Below, one piece after another: positions 33,566 to 43,440 of a DNA stretch of 64,000 nt (the stretch's first letter is position 1; every line of letters begins with the position of its first letter). Made by a program: the position numbers and the translations under genes. This DNA is from CAYQQU01 sp964419545 (lineage in GTDB: Bacteria > Bacteroidota > Bacteroidia > Chitinophagales > Saprospiraceae). The notes under the pieces are model-generated. The model was given only the letters and a program-made list of their open reading frames with translations. It made no database searches and was not told the origin of the DNA. The DNA lies in NCBI GenBank assembly GCA_964419545.1, contig CAYQQU010000018.1, positions 22,120-86,119 on the forward strand, read 5' to 3'.

Positions 33566-36500
33566 TTACTTTTTAAGTACCTGCAAAGTCTTTACCGGCT
33601 CACCGTCATAGCTGACCTGAAGGTAGTAAGCGCCGGCGGCGTAGTCCGATAGATCGACGTCCAAACGATCTGCATCGGCCTCCACCTCCACTTCCCGGAG
33701 TTTGATCCCGCCGGCCGAGAAAAAGGCGACCGTTACCCTTTCGTCGTAAGTTTCAAAAAGCTCCAGCGTCAGCTGATCGGTAACCGGATTGGGGTACAAC
33801 ATCACCAGCCGCGAATCTGCATTGAACAAGATAACCTGGCCGGTTTCGGAATAGGCCGTCTGCCCTTCCGAATCCCTTACCTGCACCCGGTAATAATTCC
33901 AGCCGCGCTTGGACGGCGCGTCCCGGTACTCGTAATAAGCGGTAAGGTTATCGACCTCGTAGGGTGCTTCAACCGTAGCGAGCGGGCGGAATTCTTCACC
34001 GTCATCCGAATGTTCCACCACAAAGGAATAGAGCTGCTGGGGCTGTTCGAGCGACCAGGCCACCCGCACGGTCTCGTCTGCCTGCAGGTTTACGTCCAGG
34101 TTGAGCCCGTCGCCGCATGTAGTCGGATTATTGGTGACGGTAACGGACTGGATATTCGTAGCCGTACACCCGTTCTCGGTTACCGTAAGCGCTACCTGGA
34201 ACGAGCCGAACGAGTGGAAGACGACGTCGACCGGATTGCCTGCAGCAGTACCCGGTATCGCCGCCGGACCGAAATCCCAGCTGATGACGGCGTCGTTGCT
34301 CGTTCCGGCGGCAAAAAAGGTTACTATTTCATCTTCACAGACCAGGTTGGGGCCCTGGATATCGGCGACGGCTACATCCCCTACTTCTACGGTCACGGTA
34401 TTGGATTCCAGGTATACGGTACAATCCTCCCGCCGCGCGCAGCGGATGAAGTAGGTGGTTTCGTAAATCGGACCGGGATCGAAATCCGGACCGGTAGCGC
34501 CCGGCACCACGTCCCAGGTCTGATCGTTGAACGGCCCCCCGATAGTGCTCGACATCCACAGGTATTCGACAGCGCCCGATCCGCCGGAAGGCGCCTCCAA
34601 CGCCAAAATAGCCTCGGGATCATTGCCCGGCCCGCAGAGGAACTGGTAATCCGGCCCGATGAGTCCGGCATCGGTGATGTTGTCGCAGATGCTCGTAAAA
34701 CCGGCGTCGAAGGTCAGGTTGACCTCACCGAGCCCGATGGAGAACAAATCGGTCATCAGCATGACGGTATCCGCGTCGCTGTCGACCGCATCATCATTTC
34801 CGACATTGTCAGTAGTAGGTTCCAGGGTGCTGCCCGCAGGTAGCATAAAAGTAAGCTTGTAGGTCCCCGGCGGGACGAGGAAACCGTAAATGCCGTCGGC
34901 ATCGGTAAAGGTCATCTCGTCGTAAGGCGCTCCGGCATCCGTAGTTCCGGTAATGGTGACCTTGACGTCGGCTATGCCCGTTTCACCGGTATCCTGCAGT
35001 CCGTCCCGGTCGGCATCGAGCCAAACGTAGTCCCCGACCTGGGCTGGTCCGCCCAGTGTCAGCGAGCAGCTCGTGCTGCAACCGTTCGCATCGGTCACCG
35101 CAACTTCGTACAGGCCGGGATCCAATCCCGTGATGAGCTGAGCGGTGTCCCCGTTGCTCCAAAGGTATTCGAAAGGGGCTGTCCCGCCGGCCACCGTGAC
35201 CGTAGCGGCGCCGTCCCCGCCGTCGACGACCGGGCTGACCTCCTCGACCGTACAGGAGGGTGCGGGGAAAGCATCCAGGGTAACGGAGGCCGTTGCTTCG
35301 CAGCCGTTGACGTCGGTAACCGTCACTCCGTAAATACCGGCCGTCAAACCGCTGATCAGCTCACTGTTGGCGCCGTTACTCCACAAATATTCGTACGGCG
35401 GTGTTCCGCCTTCCGCCATTACTTCGACGGCGCCGGAGGCTTCCCCTTCGCAGACGCCGGTCAATACTTCCGTGTTCAGCGAAATAGCGTCGGGGGCTTC
35501 GATCTGTACGGCGTCGGAAAGGGTGCAGCCGTTAGCGTCGGTAACGGTCAGTCCGTATCCGCCGCCGGCCAGCCCGCTCACGGAAGCGGTGGTATCGCCG
35601 GTGCTCCAAAACAGCTCATAAGGCGGGACGCCACCGCCCACAATGGCGGTGGCTTCGCCGTTGGTTACCTCAAAACAATCGGGATCAGTCACAGTAAAGT
35701 CCAGTTGCAGCGCCGGCGGCTCATTGATCGTTACGGTATCCGCACCGGAACATCCCTCCTGATCGATCACCGTCACCGAGTAGGTCCCGGCCGGTAAGCT
35801 GGTCAGGATCGGCAGAATGTTGCCGTTGCTCCAGAGGTAGTCGTAAGGGCCGGTGCCGCCGTTCACGATAGCAGCCGCCACTCCGGTATTTTCGCCGGCG
35901 CAGTCGATGGGCGTGATGTCGATGCCCACCGAAAGGCCAGGCGTTTGCACTACAGTAGCCGAGCCCTCCACTTCACAGCCGTTGGCGTCGGTGACGGTCA
36001 GGCTATAAGTGCCGGGCCCCAGGCCGGAAATGCCGGGCGTGGTGTCACCGGTTTCCCAGAGGTAGGTATAAGGCGGGGCGCCGCCGGTGATATTGGAGCT
36101 GATGACCCCGGTATTCTCGTCCGAACACAAGATATCGACCACGTCGAAAGTGAGCATCAGCGCCGGCAGTTCCGTGATGGAGATGACCGGTACGGTAACT
36201 GCACATTCATTGGCGTCGGTGACGGTCAGGCTATACAAACCTGCGGGCAGGTCATCGATGAAGGCGGTAGTGGCGCCGGTGCTCCACTGGTACTGGTAGG
36301 GCGTTACGCCTCCCTGCGGCATGGCCGTTGCGAACCCGGTGCTGTCGCCCGCGCAGGCAATTACCGGGGCGCTGACGTTCACCGTGAGTTCAGCGGGCTG
36401 GGTCAGTTCCACGGTCATAGTCTGTTCGCAGGTGTTGGCGTCGGTGACGGTGACGGTATAGACGCCGGCAGCCAGGTTTTCGGCAGTAGCCCCGAGTTGG

Positions 36501-39406
36501 CCGTCGTTCCAGGCGAAAGCGTAGGGAGGCGTGCCGCCGCCGGCTACCGCGGTTGCCGAGCCGTTGTTTTGTCCAAAGCAAAGGGGATCATCGGCAACGA
36601 CGGTCGTGGCCAGCGTCGGCGGTTCCGCCAAAGTTACGGTCTCGCTGAGCACGCATCCGTTGGCGTCGGTGATGGTCACCCCGTAGTCGCCGGCGGGGAG
36701 GTTCCCGATTTCGTTGGTGCCGGTCTGACCGGTGCTCCATTCGTACGCGTAGGGTTCGGTGCCGCCGGTGACCAGGACGAGCACGCCGCCGGAAGCACCG
36801 CCGTTGCAAAGCACGTTGCGTGGAATAACATTGATCACAAAATCGTTGACGACCAAAATGCTGACGTCGTCGCTGGCGCTGCAGCCGTTGGCGTCGACTA
36901 CCGTCACCGAATAATCGCCTGTGCCGAGCCCGCCGATGCTTTCCGTACTTTCGCCGGTGTTCCAGCTATAGGTGTAGGGCGGTGCGCCGCCGTCGACCAG
37001 CACTGAAGCCTGCCCTGTTTCACCGATACCGCAAATGAGGGTCAGCGCGTCGATGTCGACCGAGAGGTCAGGGAAGCTGGCGATGGTGGCGGAAGCGGTC
37101 TCTTCACAACCGTTGGCGTCCGTTACGGTGACGGTGTAGGCGCCGGCGGTAAGGCCGCTGATCATCGGCGTAGTAGCGCCGGTATTCCACAAATAGGTAT
37201 AGCCGGGCGTGCCGCCGCCGGCCAGCGCCGTAAGGGTTCCCGCACTTTCTCCAGAACAGACCTGGGGCGCCGGGTTGTCGATGGAAACCGACAATGGCGC
37301 GGGCTGGCCGATAGCTGCCGCGCCGATAGCTGTACATCCCAGCGCGTCGGTGACCGTGACGTCGTAACTGCCGGCAAGCTGACCGGCGATCGTCGGGGTA
37401 GCGGCGCCGGTGCTCCAGACATAGGAATACGGCGGCTGACCACCCATGGCCGCAGCGGTCGCTTGCCCGGTAGCCGCCCCGAAGCAATCGGCGTCCTGGG
37501 CAGAGACGACCACTTCCAGGTCGTCGTCGATAATGATGGTGACGGAGGCCGATGCCCGGCACCCGTTCGCATCGGTAATGGTGACGCTGTAGTTTCCGGT
37601 AGCGGTCAGTCCGCCGATAGCGGGCGTGCCGGCGCCGGTGCTCCATTCGTAAGTGTACGGCGGCTGCCCGCCGCCCGGTTGAGCGGTAGCATTGCCGGTA
37701 TTGCCGGCGCCGCAGACGACCTCCGTAGCTATGATCGTTACTTCCGGCGCGGGCAATTCGGAAATTTGCACGACCGCCGTATCGCTACAACCGTTGCTGT
37801 CGGTGACGGTAAGTCCGTAGACGCCTGCGGGCAGGTCGGTGACGGACGATCCGGTGGCGCCGGTGCTCCACAGGAGATCGAAGGGCGGCGTACCGCCGGT
37901 CGCCAGCGCGCTGAGGGCGCCGTCGTCGGCGCCGGCGCATACGGTGGCGTCACCGTTAATACCGGCGGCTACGGCCGGCGGTTCGGTGATCAGTATGCTA
38001 TCGATGGATACACAGTTGTCGCTATTGGTTACGGTGACGGAGTACAGGCCGGCGGACAGGCCGGTAATGGTCGGAGTGCTCGCTCCGTTATTCCAGGCGT
38101 AAGCAAACGGAGGCGTCCCGGCCGTGATCACTGCCGAAGCCGTACCATCACTGCCGCCGCAGGTGGTGATGTCGGTCCCGGAAATAGTTACTGCGAAATC
38201 GGGCGCCGCCGGCACGGTGATCGTCGTACTCCCCGAACACCCGGCGGCATCGGTGACGGTGACATCGTAGTCGCCCGGCGCCAGGCCGGTCAGCCCCATG
38301 GCGGTTTCCCCGTTTTCCCAAAGGTAGCTGTAGGGGAACACGCCGTTTTGGGCGGCGACCGTAGCCGAGCCGTCGTTAGCGCCCGGGCAGCTTTCGGGCG
38401 TCCCGAGTCCGCCGACGGTCAGGTTAGAAAGATGATCGAGTACGATGCTTTCCACTTGCTGGCAGCCTTCGCTGTCGGTGGCGGTCACCTGGTAATTCCC
38501 CGCCGGCAAGGCGGAGATCGACGGACCGGCATCCCCGGTGCTCCACAGATAGGTAAAGGCGCCGTTGCCGCCGGCAGCAGTGGCGGTGATCGCTCCGTCG
38601 CTATCGCCGGCGCATACGGGATGTACTGCATCCAAGGTAAGGGTAATGGGCGACGGACCGGTAACGGCGCCGCTGGTAAAACGGATACAGCCCGCGTTGT
38701 CGGTGACGGTTACGGAATATACCCCGACCGGTAAATTGTCGATGGTCTGTGTGGTGGCGCCGTTATTCCACAAAAAAGTGTAGGGCGGCTGCCCGGCCTG
38801 CGGCTGTACCGTCAGGGAAGCATCGGCGCCCCCCGGGCAAGTCACCGTGGCGTCGCTCACCACCGGGTCGATGGCCACGTTGAGCGGCGGCGTCAGGAGT
38901 TTTATGCAATCGACGGCGGAACAAAGATTGGCGTCGGTGACCGTCACGCAATAAATACCCAGACCGTTGACGGTGAGGGCGGGCCCGCTCTGACCAGTAG
39001 ACCATTGATAAGTGTACGGCCCCATGCCGCCGGAAGAGATCGCCGTAGCGTCGAAGGGGACGCTACAGGTGTCGGCATTGAAAGTGATATCCAGCAGATC
39101 CGGTTGGCCCAGGTCGAGACCGGCGATGGCCTGCTGACCGCCCTCGTCCGTCACCGTTACGGTGTACGTTCCGGCGGTAAGCCCACTAAGCGTAGGTCCG
39201 GTGTCGCCGGTATTCCAAACAAAGGTATAGGGCGCCGTCCCCCCCGAGGGCAGAGCCGTTAAGCCGCCGTCGGGCAATCCGAAACAAGTAGGTTCCTGGA
39301 TGGAAAAGTCAACGGTGAACTGAGCGCATAATAGCCTGCTCCCAAAAAGCAAAAGCAGCATCAGCGCATGACCGAAAAACGGAAAAGGTGATAAAGTTGG
39401 GTACAT
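33566..39406 (-). CDS. Giant SprB-repeat adhesin-like protein with T9SS sorting domain
   Basis: 1,946 residues from Met at 39406, which starts a good signal peptide (LMLLLLFGSRLLCAQ); a start at 39445 would add 13 residues. I count 19 SprB-type repeats of about 75-80 residues, each with a PPYTYLWSTG-like centre and ending VTVTDANGC. An SdrD-B-like domain follows (VGDYVWLDADRDGLQDTGE). Next are a PKD-like domain (VSWDFGPAAIPG region), a beta-sandwich and a type A T9SS C-terminal domain (MLYPNPVTDQLTLELF). It should be exported to the cell surface as a long filament or adhesin, as with SprB in gliding relatives. Cys residues at both repeat ends could form disulphides. Confidence 0.93.
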   Translation of the reverse strand: MYPTLSPFPFFGHALMLLLLFGSRLLCAQFTVDFSIQEPTCFGLPDGGLTALPSGGTAPYTFVWNTGDTGPTLSGLTAGTYTVTVTDEGGQQAIAGLDLGQPDLLDITFNADTCSVPFDATAISSGGMGPYTYQWSTGQSGPALTVNGLGIYCVTVTDANLCSAVDCIKLLTPPLNVAIDPVVSDATVTCPGGADASLTVQPQAGQPPYTFLWNNGATTQTIDNLPVGVYSVTVTDNAGCIRFTSGAVTGPSPITLTLDAVHPVCAGDSDGAITATAAGGNGAFTYLWSTGDAGPSISALPAGNYQVTATDSEGCQQVESIVLDHLSNLTVGGLGTPESCPGANDGSATVAAQNGVFPYSYLWENGETAMGLTGLAPGDYDVTVTDAAGCSGSTTITVPAAPDFAVTISGTDITTCGGSDGTASAVITAGTPPFAYAWNNGASTPTITGLSAGLYSVTVTNSDNCVSIDSILITEPPAVAAGINGDATVCAGADDGALSALATGGTPPFDLLWSTGATGSSVTDLPAGVYGLTVTDSNGCSDTAVVQISELPAPEVTIIATEVVCGAGNTGNATAQPGGGQPPYTYEWSTGAGTPAIGGLTATGNYSVTITDANGCRASASVTIIIDDDLEVVVSAQDADCFGAATGQATAAAMGGQPPYSYVWSTGAATPTIAGQLAGSYDVTVTDALGCTAIGAAAIGQPAPLSVSIDNPAPQVCSGESAGTLTALAGGGTPGYTYLWNTGATTPMISGLTAGAYTVTVTDANGCEETASATIASFPDLSVDIDALTLICGIGETGQASVLVDGGAPPYTYSWNTGESTESIGGLGTGDYSVTVVDANGCSASDDVSILVVNDFVINVIPRNVLCNGGASGGVLVLVTGGTEPYAYEWSTGQTGTNEIGNLPAGDYGVTITDANGCVLSETVTLAEPPTLATTVVADDPLCFGQNNGSATAVAGGGTPPYAFAWNDGQLGATAENLAAGVYTVTVTDANTCEQTMTVELTQPAELTVNVSAPVIACAGDSTGFATAMPQGGVTPYQYQWSTGATTAFIDDLPAGLYSLTVTDANECAVTVPVISITELPALMLTFDVVDILCSDENTGVISSNITGGAPPYTYLWETGDTTPGISGLGPGTYSLTVTDANGCEVEGSATVVQTPGLSVGIDITPIDCAGENTGVAAAIVNGGTGPYDYLWSNGNILPILTSLPAGTYSVTVIDQEGCSGADTVTINEPPALQLDFTVTDPDCFEVTNGEATAIVGGGVPPYELFWSTGDTTASVSGLAGGGYGLTVTDANGCTLSDAVQIEAPDAISLNTEVLTGVCEGEASGAVEVMAEGGTPPYEYLWSNGANSELISGLTAGIYGVTVTDVNGCEATASVTLDAFPAPSCTVEEVSPVVDGGDGAATVTVAGGTAPFEYLWSNGDTAQLITGLDPGLYEVAVTDANGCSTSCSLTLGGPAQVGDYVWLDADRDGLQDTGETGIADVKVTITGTTDAGAPYDEMTFTDADGIYGFLVPPGTYKLTFMLPAGSTLEPTTDNVGNDDAVDSDADTVMLMTDLFSIGLGEVNLTFDAGFTSICDNITDAGLIGPDYQFLCGPGNDPEAILALEAPSGGSGAVEYLWMSSTIGGPFNDQTWDVVPGATGPDFDPGPIYETTYFIRCARREDCTVYLESNTVTVEVGDVAVADIQGPNLVCEDEIVTFFAAGTSNDAVISWDFGPAAIPGTAAGNPVDVVFHSFGSFQVALTVTENGCTATNIQSVTVTNNPTTCGDGLNLDVNLQADETVRVAWSLEQPQQLYSFVVEHSDDGEEFRPLATVEAPYEVDNLTAYYEYRDAPSKRGWNYYRVQVRDSEGQTAYSETGQVILFNADSRLVMLYPNPVTDQLTLELFETYDERVTVAFFSAGGIKLREVEVEADADRLDVDLSDYAAGAYYLQVSYDGEPVKTLQVLKK

Positions 39407-39867
39407 CTTGGAGTTATAATTTGTTAGCAATAACATACAAACCATACAGCTGCCGCGGGTACGGAAGGAATCTTGGCGAGTGTTGTTGATAGTGAGTTGT
39501 ACTAAAAGGAAGGCGCTTATCTTCGGTGCGAAGAAGCGTTTCGGTTTGTGAAGGGTAGGTTTTGCTTCGTTGCCGAAGCGGAATTCAGTTATTGTCTGCT
39601 ACGGACAAAATAACGAAAATAAATCAAACAAAAAAAGCCCCAAATAAAAAGTCGCATCACAACGCGGTGATACGACCTACTACTAACAAATTATAATCCC
39701 ATGAATATTTAAATCTTAAGGAAGACCTTTCTCTCCATGACCGGCAGTTTTCCCACCGCTTACACTGTAACTTTTATTTGATATGTAATATTATTTAAAA
39801 TTTATCATTTTAACAAATTTGCCCGCCGCCGGGTTGCAAGTTAACTTACAATTAGTCGATTAATTTC
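39407..39867. other. Long leader/intergenic region between DUF1501 and SprB-protein genes
   Basis: No gene. It contains the repeat copy at 39651-39710 and an 18-nt near-perfect inverted match. CTAACAAATTATAACTCC, immediately before the SprB-protein start (minus strand), is complementary to the GGGATTATAATTTGTTAG segment of the repeat. It could fold over the translation start. Confidence 0.5.
39651..39710. repeat. Hairpin-plus-start repeat, copy 1
   Basis: GTCGCATCAC/GTGATACGAC hairpin (39651-39676), then CTAACAAATTATAATCCCATG on the plus strand except that the first and last bases lie outside the shared core. It closely matches copy 2 at 43243-43300. On the minus strand the hairpin is followed by TTTTTATTT, terminator-like. 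The plus-strand ATG opens only a three-codon ORF. Confidence 0.6.
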
Positions 39868-39899
39868 AAAAAAAAAGGCCGGCCCGATCGGCCGACCTT
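39868..39899 (-). terminator. Intrinsic terminator of the DUF1800-DUF1501 operon
   Basis: On the minus strand AAGGTCGGCC pairs with GGCCGGCCTT (one G-U) and is followed by nine T. It lies 24 bp after the DUF1501 stop codon. Confidence 0.85.
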
Positions 39900-39922
39900 C
39901 TCGTTCCTGGGATTATCCGAAT

Positions 39923-41560
39923 TTATTTGATGATACGGATCGACTGGCTTACGGCTTGTTCACCGGCCTGGATCCGGTAAACGTATTGCCCCGAGACCAG
40001 CCAGCCGTTCTGCGGAGAAAAAGTCACCTGGTGCTCGCCCGCCGGCTGGCGCCCTTCGAACAGGGTAGCGACGGGTTGCCCCAGCAAGTTGAACACCTCT
40101 ACCCGCACCGGCGCGGCGCTCGGCAGGCTGTAGTGGATCTGTACCTGTCGGGAAGAGATATAACGCGCGTGGTGCTGGATGGAAGGCGCGGCGATACCGG
40201 AAAAGGTCGAGGAGACCTGCTCACAGGAAATACCGAGGTCGAGGCGCGGGAAAAATTGCCCCATGACGCCGTCGACGGTATCCGCATCGACGCACAGCCA
40301 GTTTTCCAGTACGGTGGCATAGATGCTCCGGAAATCCGTCCCGAAAACCAGGTTGCCGTTTTGGTCCAGGTTTTGCAGGTCGGGGGCCGAGCCTTCGAAA
40401 CCGGCGCCATTCAGTGCCGGACCAAAGAGCATCAGGGGAGCAGCCGAGCCGTGGTCCGTGCCGTTGGAGGCATTCTGTTCGGGCCGGCGGCCGAATTCGG
40501 AAACGGTCATGCTCAGCACCCGGTCGGCCCAGTCGTCGGCCGCTAGGTCCTGGTAAAACGCGTCGACGGCGCCGGCCAGCTCGGCCATCAACTGGGGATG
40601 CCGCACATTTTGCTGGGCGTGCGTATCAAAGCCGTCCAGCGTCACCATGTACAATTTGGTGCCCAGGCCGCCTTTGATCAGGCGCGCCACCAGGGAAAGC
40701 TGCTGCCCCAGGCTGCCCTGATAGTCGGCGGCGTTGGCGGCGTTATCGTAAGCGTCTTTGATGGTGCCGGCGTAGATGAAAGTGCTGTTGGCTACCGCCC
40801 GCATGTAACCCAGCTGGTCGCCGTAAAAACAGTCGGGCAGATTGACCACATCGTACAACTCGCCGTTCTGGGCGATCTCGAACAGCTGATCCGGATCGGC
40901 CACCGATACCGAGATGTTGACGCCATTGGTGTCGTTGAAGGCCAGGTTGCCGACGCCGCCGATCTGTACGGCCGGCGGTGTCTCCGGCGGATTGGTGAGG
41001 TAATCCGGATAGAGGTCCATCAGATAGCGGCCCAGCCAGCCCGAATTGTCAACGACGCCGGCGTCGCTGCCCGAAGCCCAGATGTCGGACGAACGGAAAT
41101 GCGACAGATTCTGATCGGGATAACCGACGCTATGTACCACCCGCATCTGGCCGTCCAGCCAGCGCGATTGCAGCGTCGCCATGGTATTCGGTACGCCGAA
41201 GGTGTCGGATAGCTCGATGATCTCGTTCTGGGGGATGGCGAGGGTTGGCCGCAGCGACTGGTACTGGCCGTAATCCGCCAGCGGAATAAAGGTATTGAGG
41301 CCGTCATTGCCGCCTTTGAGGCGGATGACCACCAGCACGCGGTCGGTTTCGGTATTGCTGAGGCCGAAGGCCAGGGCCGATGAGGTCATGGCCGATACCG
41401 GCATATGGCCCAGCAGGATAGCGCCCCCGCCGGAGAGGCCCAGAGTGCGAAGAAAGCTGCGCCGGCTCCACTGGCGGTGGTCCTGTTCGTGGGCTTCGCC
41501 GTGTTCGAGCGCGCCCCCGTGACGCAGACCTTTATGATTTGGTGTATGATGATCACACAT
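39923..41560 (-). CDS. DUF1501 protein with Tat signal and T9SS sorting domain
   Basis: 545 residues from Met at 41560; the longer ORF begins with Cys-rich shadow sequence. A twin-arginine signal RRSFLRTLGLSGGGAILLG follows a His-rich leader. The DUF1501 core has VVIRLKGGNDGLNTFIPL, SDIWASGSD, VTLDGFDTHAQQ and MTVSEFGRRPEQNASNGTDH. The C-terminal VRVEVFNLLGQPVATLFEG to QSIRIIK is a T9SS domain. DUF1501 belongs to the alkaline phosphatase/sulphatase-like superfamily; the substrate is unknown. The family is nearly always partnered with DUF1800. Confidence 0.9.
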   Translation of the reverse strand: MCDHHTPNHKGLRHGGALEHGEAHEQDHRQWSRRSFLRTLGLSGGGAILLGHMPVSAMTSSALAFGLSNTETDRVLVVIRLKGGNDGLNTFIPLADYGQYQSLRPTLAIPQNEIIELSDTFGVPNTMATLQSRWLDGQMRVVHSVGYPDQNLSHFRSSDIWASGSDAGVVDNSGWLGRYLMDLYPDYLTNPPETPPAVQIGGVGNLAFNDTNGVNISVSVADPDQLFEIAQNGELYDVVNLPDCFYGDQLGYMRAVANSTFIYAGTIKDAYDNAANAADYQGSLGQQLSLVARLIKGGLGTKLYMVTLDGFDTHAQQNVRHPQLMAELAGAVDAFYQDLAADDWADRVLSMTVSEFGRRPEQNASNGTDHGSAAPLMLFGPALNGAGFEGSAPDLQNLDQNGNLVFGTDFRSIYATVLENWLCVDADTVDGVMGQFFPRLDLGISCEQVSSTFSGIAAPSIQHHARYISSRQVQIHYSLPSAAPVRVEVFNLLGQPVATLFEGRQPAGEHQVTFSPQNGWLVSGQYVYRIQAGEQAVSQSIRIIK

Positions 41561-41647
41561 TTTTTTTGAGTTTTCAGGTTTCCAAAAAAATAAATGAACG
41601 GCTGGGCAACACCCGCACAGTAGTCCGGGCGCACCACTCGCCAAACC

Positions 41648-43096
41648 TCAGGTCAGCTGAAATTCGGGCTGCCGCAGCAGGTGATCCAGCAACAGGGCGA
41701 CCTGCGCGGGCGCCGTATCCCAGTAGAGGCTCCACTGGCCGTCTTCGTAGTAGTTTTCCGGTATTTCTCCTTTGAAGACAGTGGTGGCGCGGTCGTAGGC
41801 GTCGGCCGTCTGCAGGCCGTTGGGCAGAAAGTGCTCGACGATCTGCTGTACGATAAAATATGGATCGTTCGAATCGTTGGTCAGGTTGCGGGCCAGGTCG
41901 ACCAGCTCGGCTGGGTAATTTTCGTAGGCGTAAAAAAGGAAGAGGCGCAGACTCTGCCAGCGGCCGGTCATGGTATTGCTGTCGACCCAGGAGCGGTCGC
42001 CCTGCCAGCCGGCGACGTCGACCGGATTGAAGAGGTCTTGCCCGAGCTGGGCGTTGAGATAGAGCAAACCGTCCAGCAACTGCTGATCTTCGAACGTAAA
42101 ATTGCCCTCGACCAGGTAATGCAAATGGAAATCGAGCGGGCTTTTCACCTTGATGCCGATGATGGCGTCGTCAAAGAAGTGCTCGCTCTTGAACAATTGC
42201 CGGAACACCGGCGCCAGTTCGAAATCGTTTTCCAGGAAGACGCCGGCCAGCTCGCCGACGATCGTTTCGTCTACCTCAGGGCTGACGAAGAACGCATAGA
42301 TCTTCCGGCAGATGTATTCGGCGATCAGTTCGCCCCGCTGGTTGAACAAGATTTCGTGCACTTCATCGTACCCCCAGTTGCCGGTCTGTCCGAAGATCGT
42401 CTTGTCGGCGCCGTCATCGTGCAGGAAAGGTACGAAGTCGATGGGGCCGCAGTAGTCGTCAACGCCGTTCCAGCCGGTAAGGGCGCGGGCCGTATCGACA
42501 ATGTCGGCCTGGGTGTATCCGTTATCGGCGCCCAGGGTAAACAGTTCGTACAATTCGCGGGCGTAGTTCTCGTTCGGGCTGAAGCGGGTATTCTGAATGC
42601 CGTTGAGGAAAACCAGCATGGCCGGGGTTTTTCCGATCTCGTAGACGAAATCGCGGAAGTTGCCGAGCGCGTACTGCTGCAGCAGCCGGTGGTACTGGTA
42701 GAGATAAGAGGGGCAATTGTAATCGTTGAGGCGAGTAACGAAATGATTGTGCCAGAACAAGGCGATGCGTTCGCGCACGCCGTCGGTAAGCATATCCGTG
42801 AGCCACTGCCGGCGCCAGACGCCGATCTGTTCGATGGCTTGTTCCTGACTTTCGTAATCGGCTACCGTCCAGTACGCCCATTCCGGCTCGGCCGGCAGCG
42901 GTTTGTCGATCGCCGCGTCGATCAGCGCGTCAACCCATTCGGAGGGCGCCGCATCGAGGGCCGCTTCCAGTTGATCGGGTCGCAGGCCGAACCCCAGCCG
43001 GCGGTACAGATGTTGTATCCGCCGCTTATTCCACGGCGCATCGACACCGGGCTCGTAAGGCGCAAGCGTACCCGTTACACAGTTGAAGTTAATCAT
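41648..43096 (-). CDS. DUF1800 family protein
   Basis: 482 residues. Features: RIQHLYRRLGFGLRPDQLEA near the start, FWHNHFVTRL, KTPAMLVFLNGIQNTRFSPN, NYARELYELFTLG and PLDFHLHYLV, typical of DUF1800. No clear signal peptide is seen. The DUF1501 start lies 87 bp downstream, so the two probably form an operon. Function is unknown; the pair is suspected to act on polymers outside the cytoplasm. Confidence 0.92.
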   Translation of the reverse strand: MINFNCVTGTLAPYEPGVDAPWNKRRIQHLYRRLGFGLRPDQLEAALDAAPSEWVDALIDAAIDKPLPAEPEWAYWTVADYESQEQAIEQIGVWRRQWLTDMLTDGVRERIALFWHNHFVTRLNDYNCPSYLYQYHRLLQQYALGNFRDFVYEIGKTPAMLVFLNGIQNTRFSPNENYARELYELFTLGADNGYTQADIVDTARALTGWNGVDDYCGPIDFVPFLHDDGADKTIFGQTGNWGYDEVHEILFNQRGELIAEYICRKIYAFFVSPEVDETIVGELAGVFLENDFELAPVFRQLFKSEHFFDDAIIGIKVKSPLDFHLHYLVEGNFTFEDQQLLDGLLYLNAQLGQDLFNPVDVAGWQGDRSWVDSNTMTGRWQSLRLFLFYAYENYPAELVDLARNLTNDSNDPYFIVQQIVEHFLPNGLQTADAYDRATTVFKGEIPENYYEDGQWSLYWDTAPAQVALLLDHLLRQPEFQLT

Positions 43097-43242
43097 AAAA
43101 CAGTAGGTTTATGGTGTGGAGTAAAACCGCAAGATGGTGCTTTGACCAAACAAAGGAACGACGGTTTAATGAAACGCGAATTTTTTTCTTCCGGCAGGAT
43201 AAAAACCAGGAAATGGATGTGGAGGCAGGACAAAAAAAATAA

Positions 43243-43300
43243 GTCGCATCACATGTAGCGACACGACTTACTATCAACAAATTATAATCCCATGAACATA
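43243..43300. repeat. Hairpin-plus-start repeat, copy 2
   Basis: GTCGCATCAC hairpin, then CTATCAACAAATTATAATCC and CATGAACATA. About 80% identical to copy 1. On the minus strand the stem runs into ATTTTTTTTG, so it looks like an intrinsic terminator upstream of DUF1800. Confidence 0.65.
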
Positions 43301-43380
43301 TACGATCTTACGCGCCGGATTATTTCCGGCTCTATATCTTTAAGCTAACTTTCAATCTTACAATTGGAAAATTTGCGAGT

Positions 43381-43440
43381 AGTAAGTCAGATCTAGAGAC
43401 CTGACTTACTATCGGCAAATCAAAAATCCCATGTACATAT
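43381..43440. repeat. Hairpin-plus-start repeat, copy 3
   Basis: AGTAAGTCAG pairs with CTGACTTACT (43381-43390 with 43401-43410) with a different loop. Then ATCGGCAAATCAAAAATCCC and ATGTACATAT follow. It is more diverged than copies 1 and 2 but keeps the hairpin by compensating changes. Confidence 0.6.
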
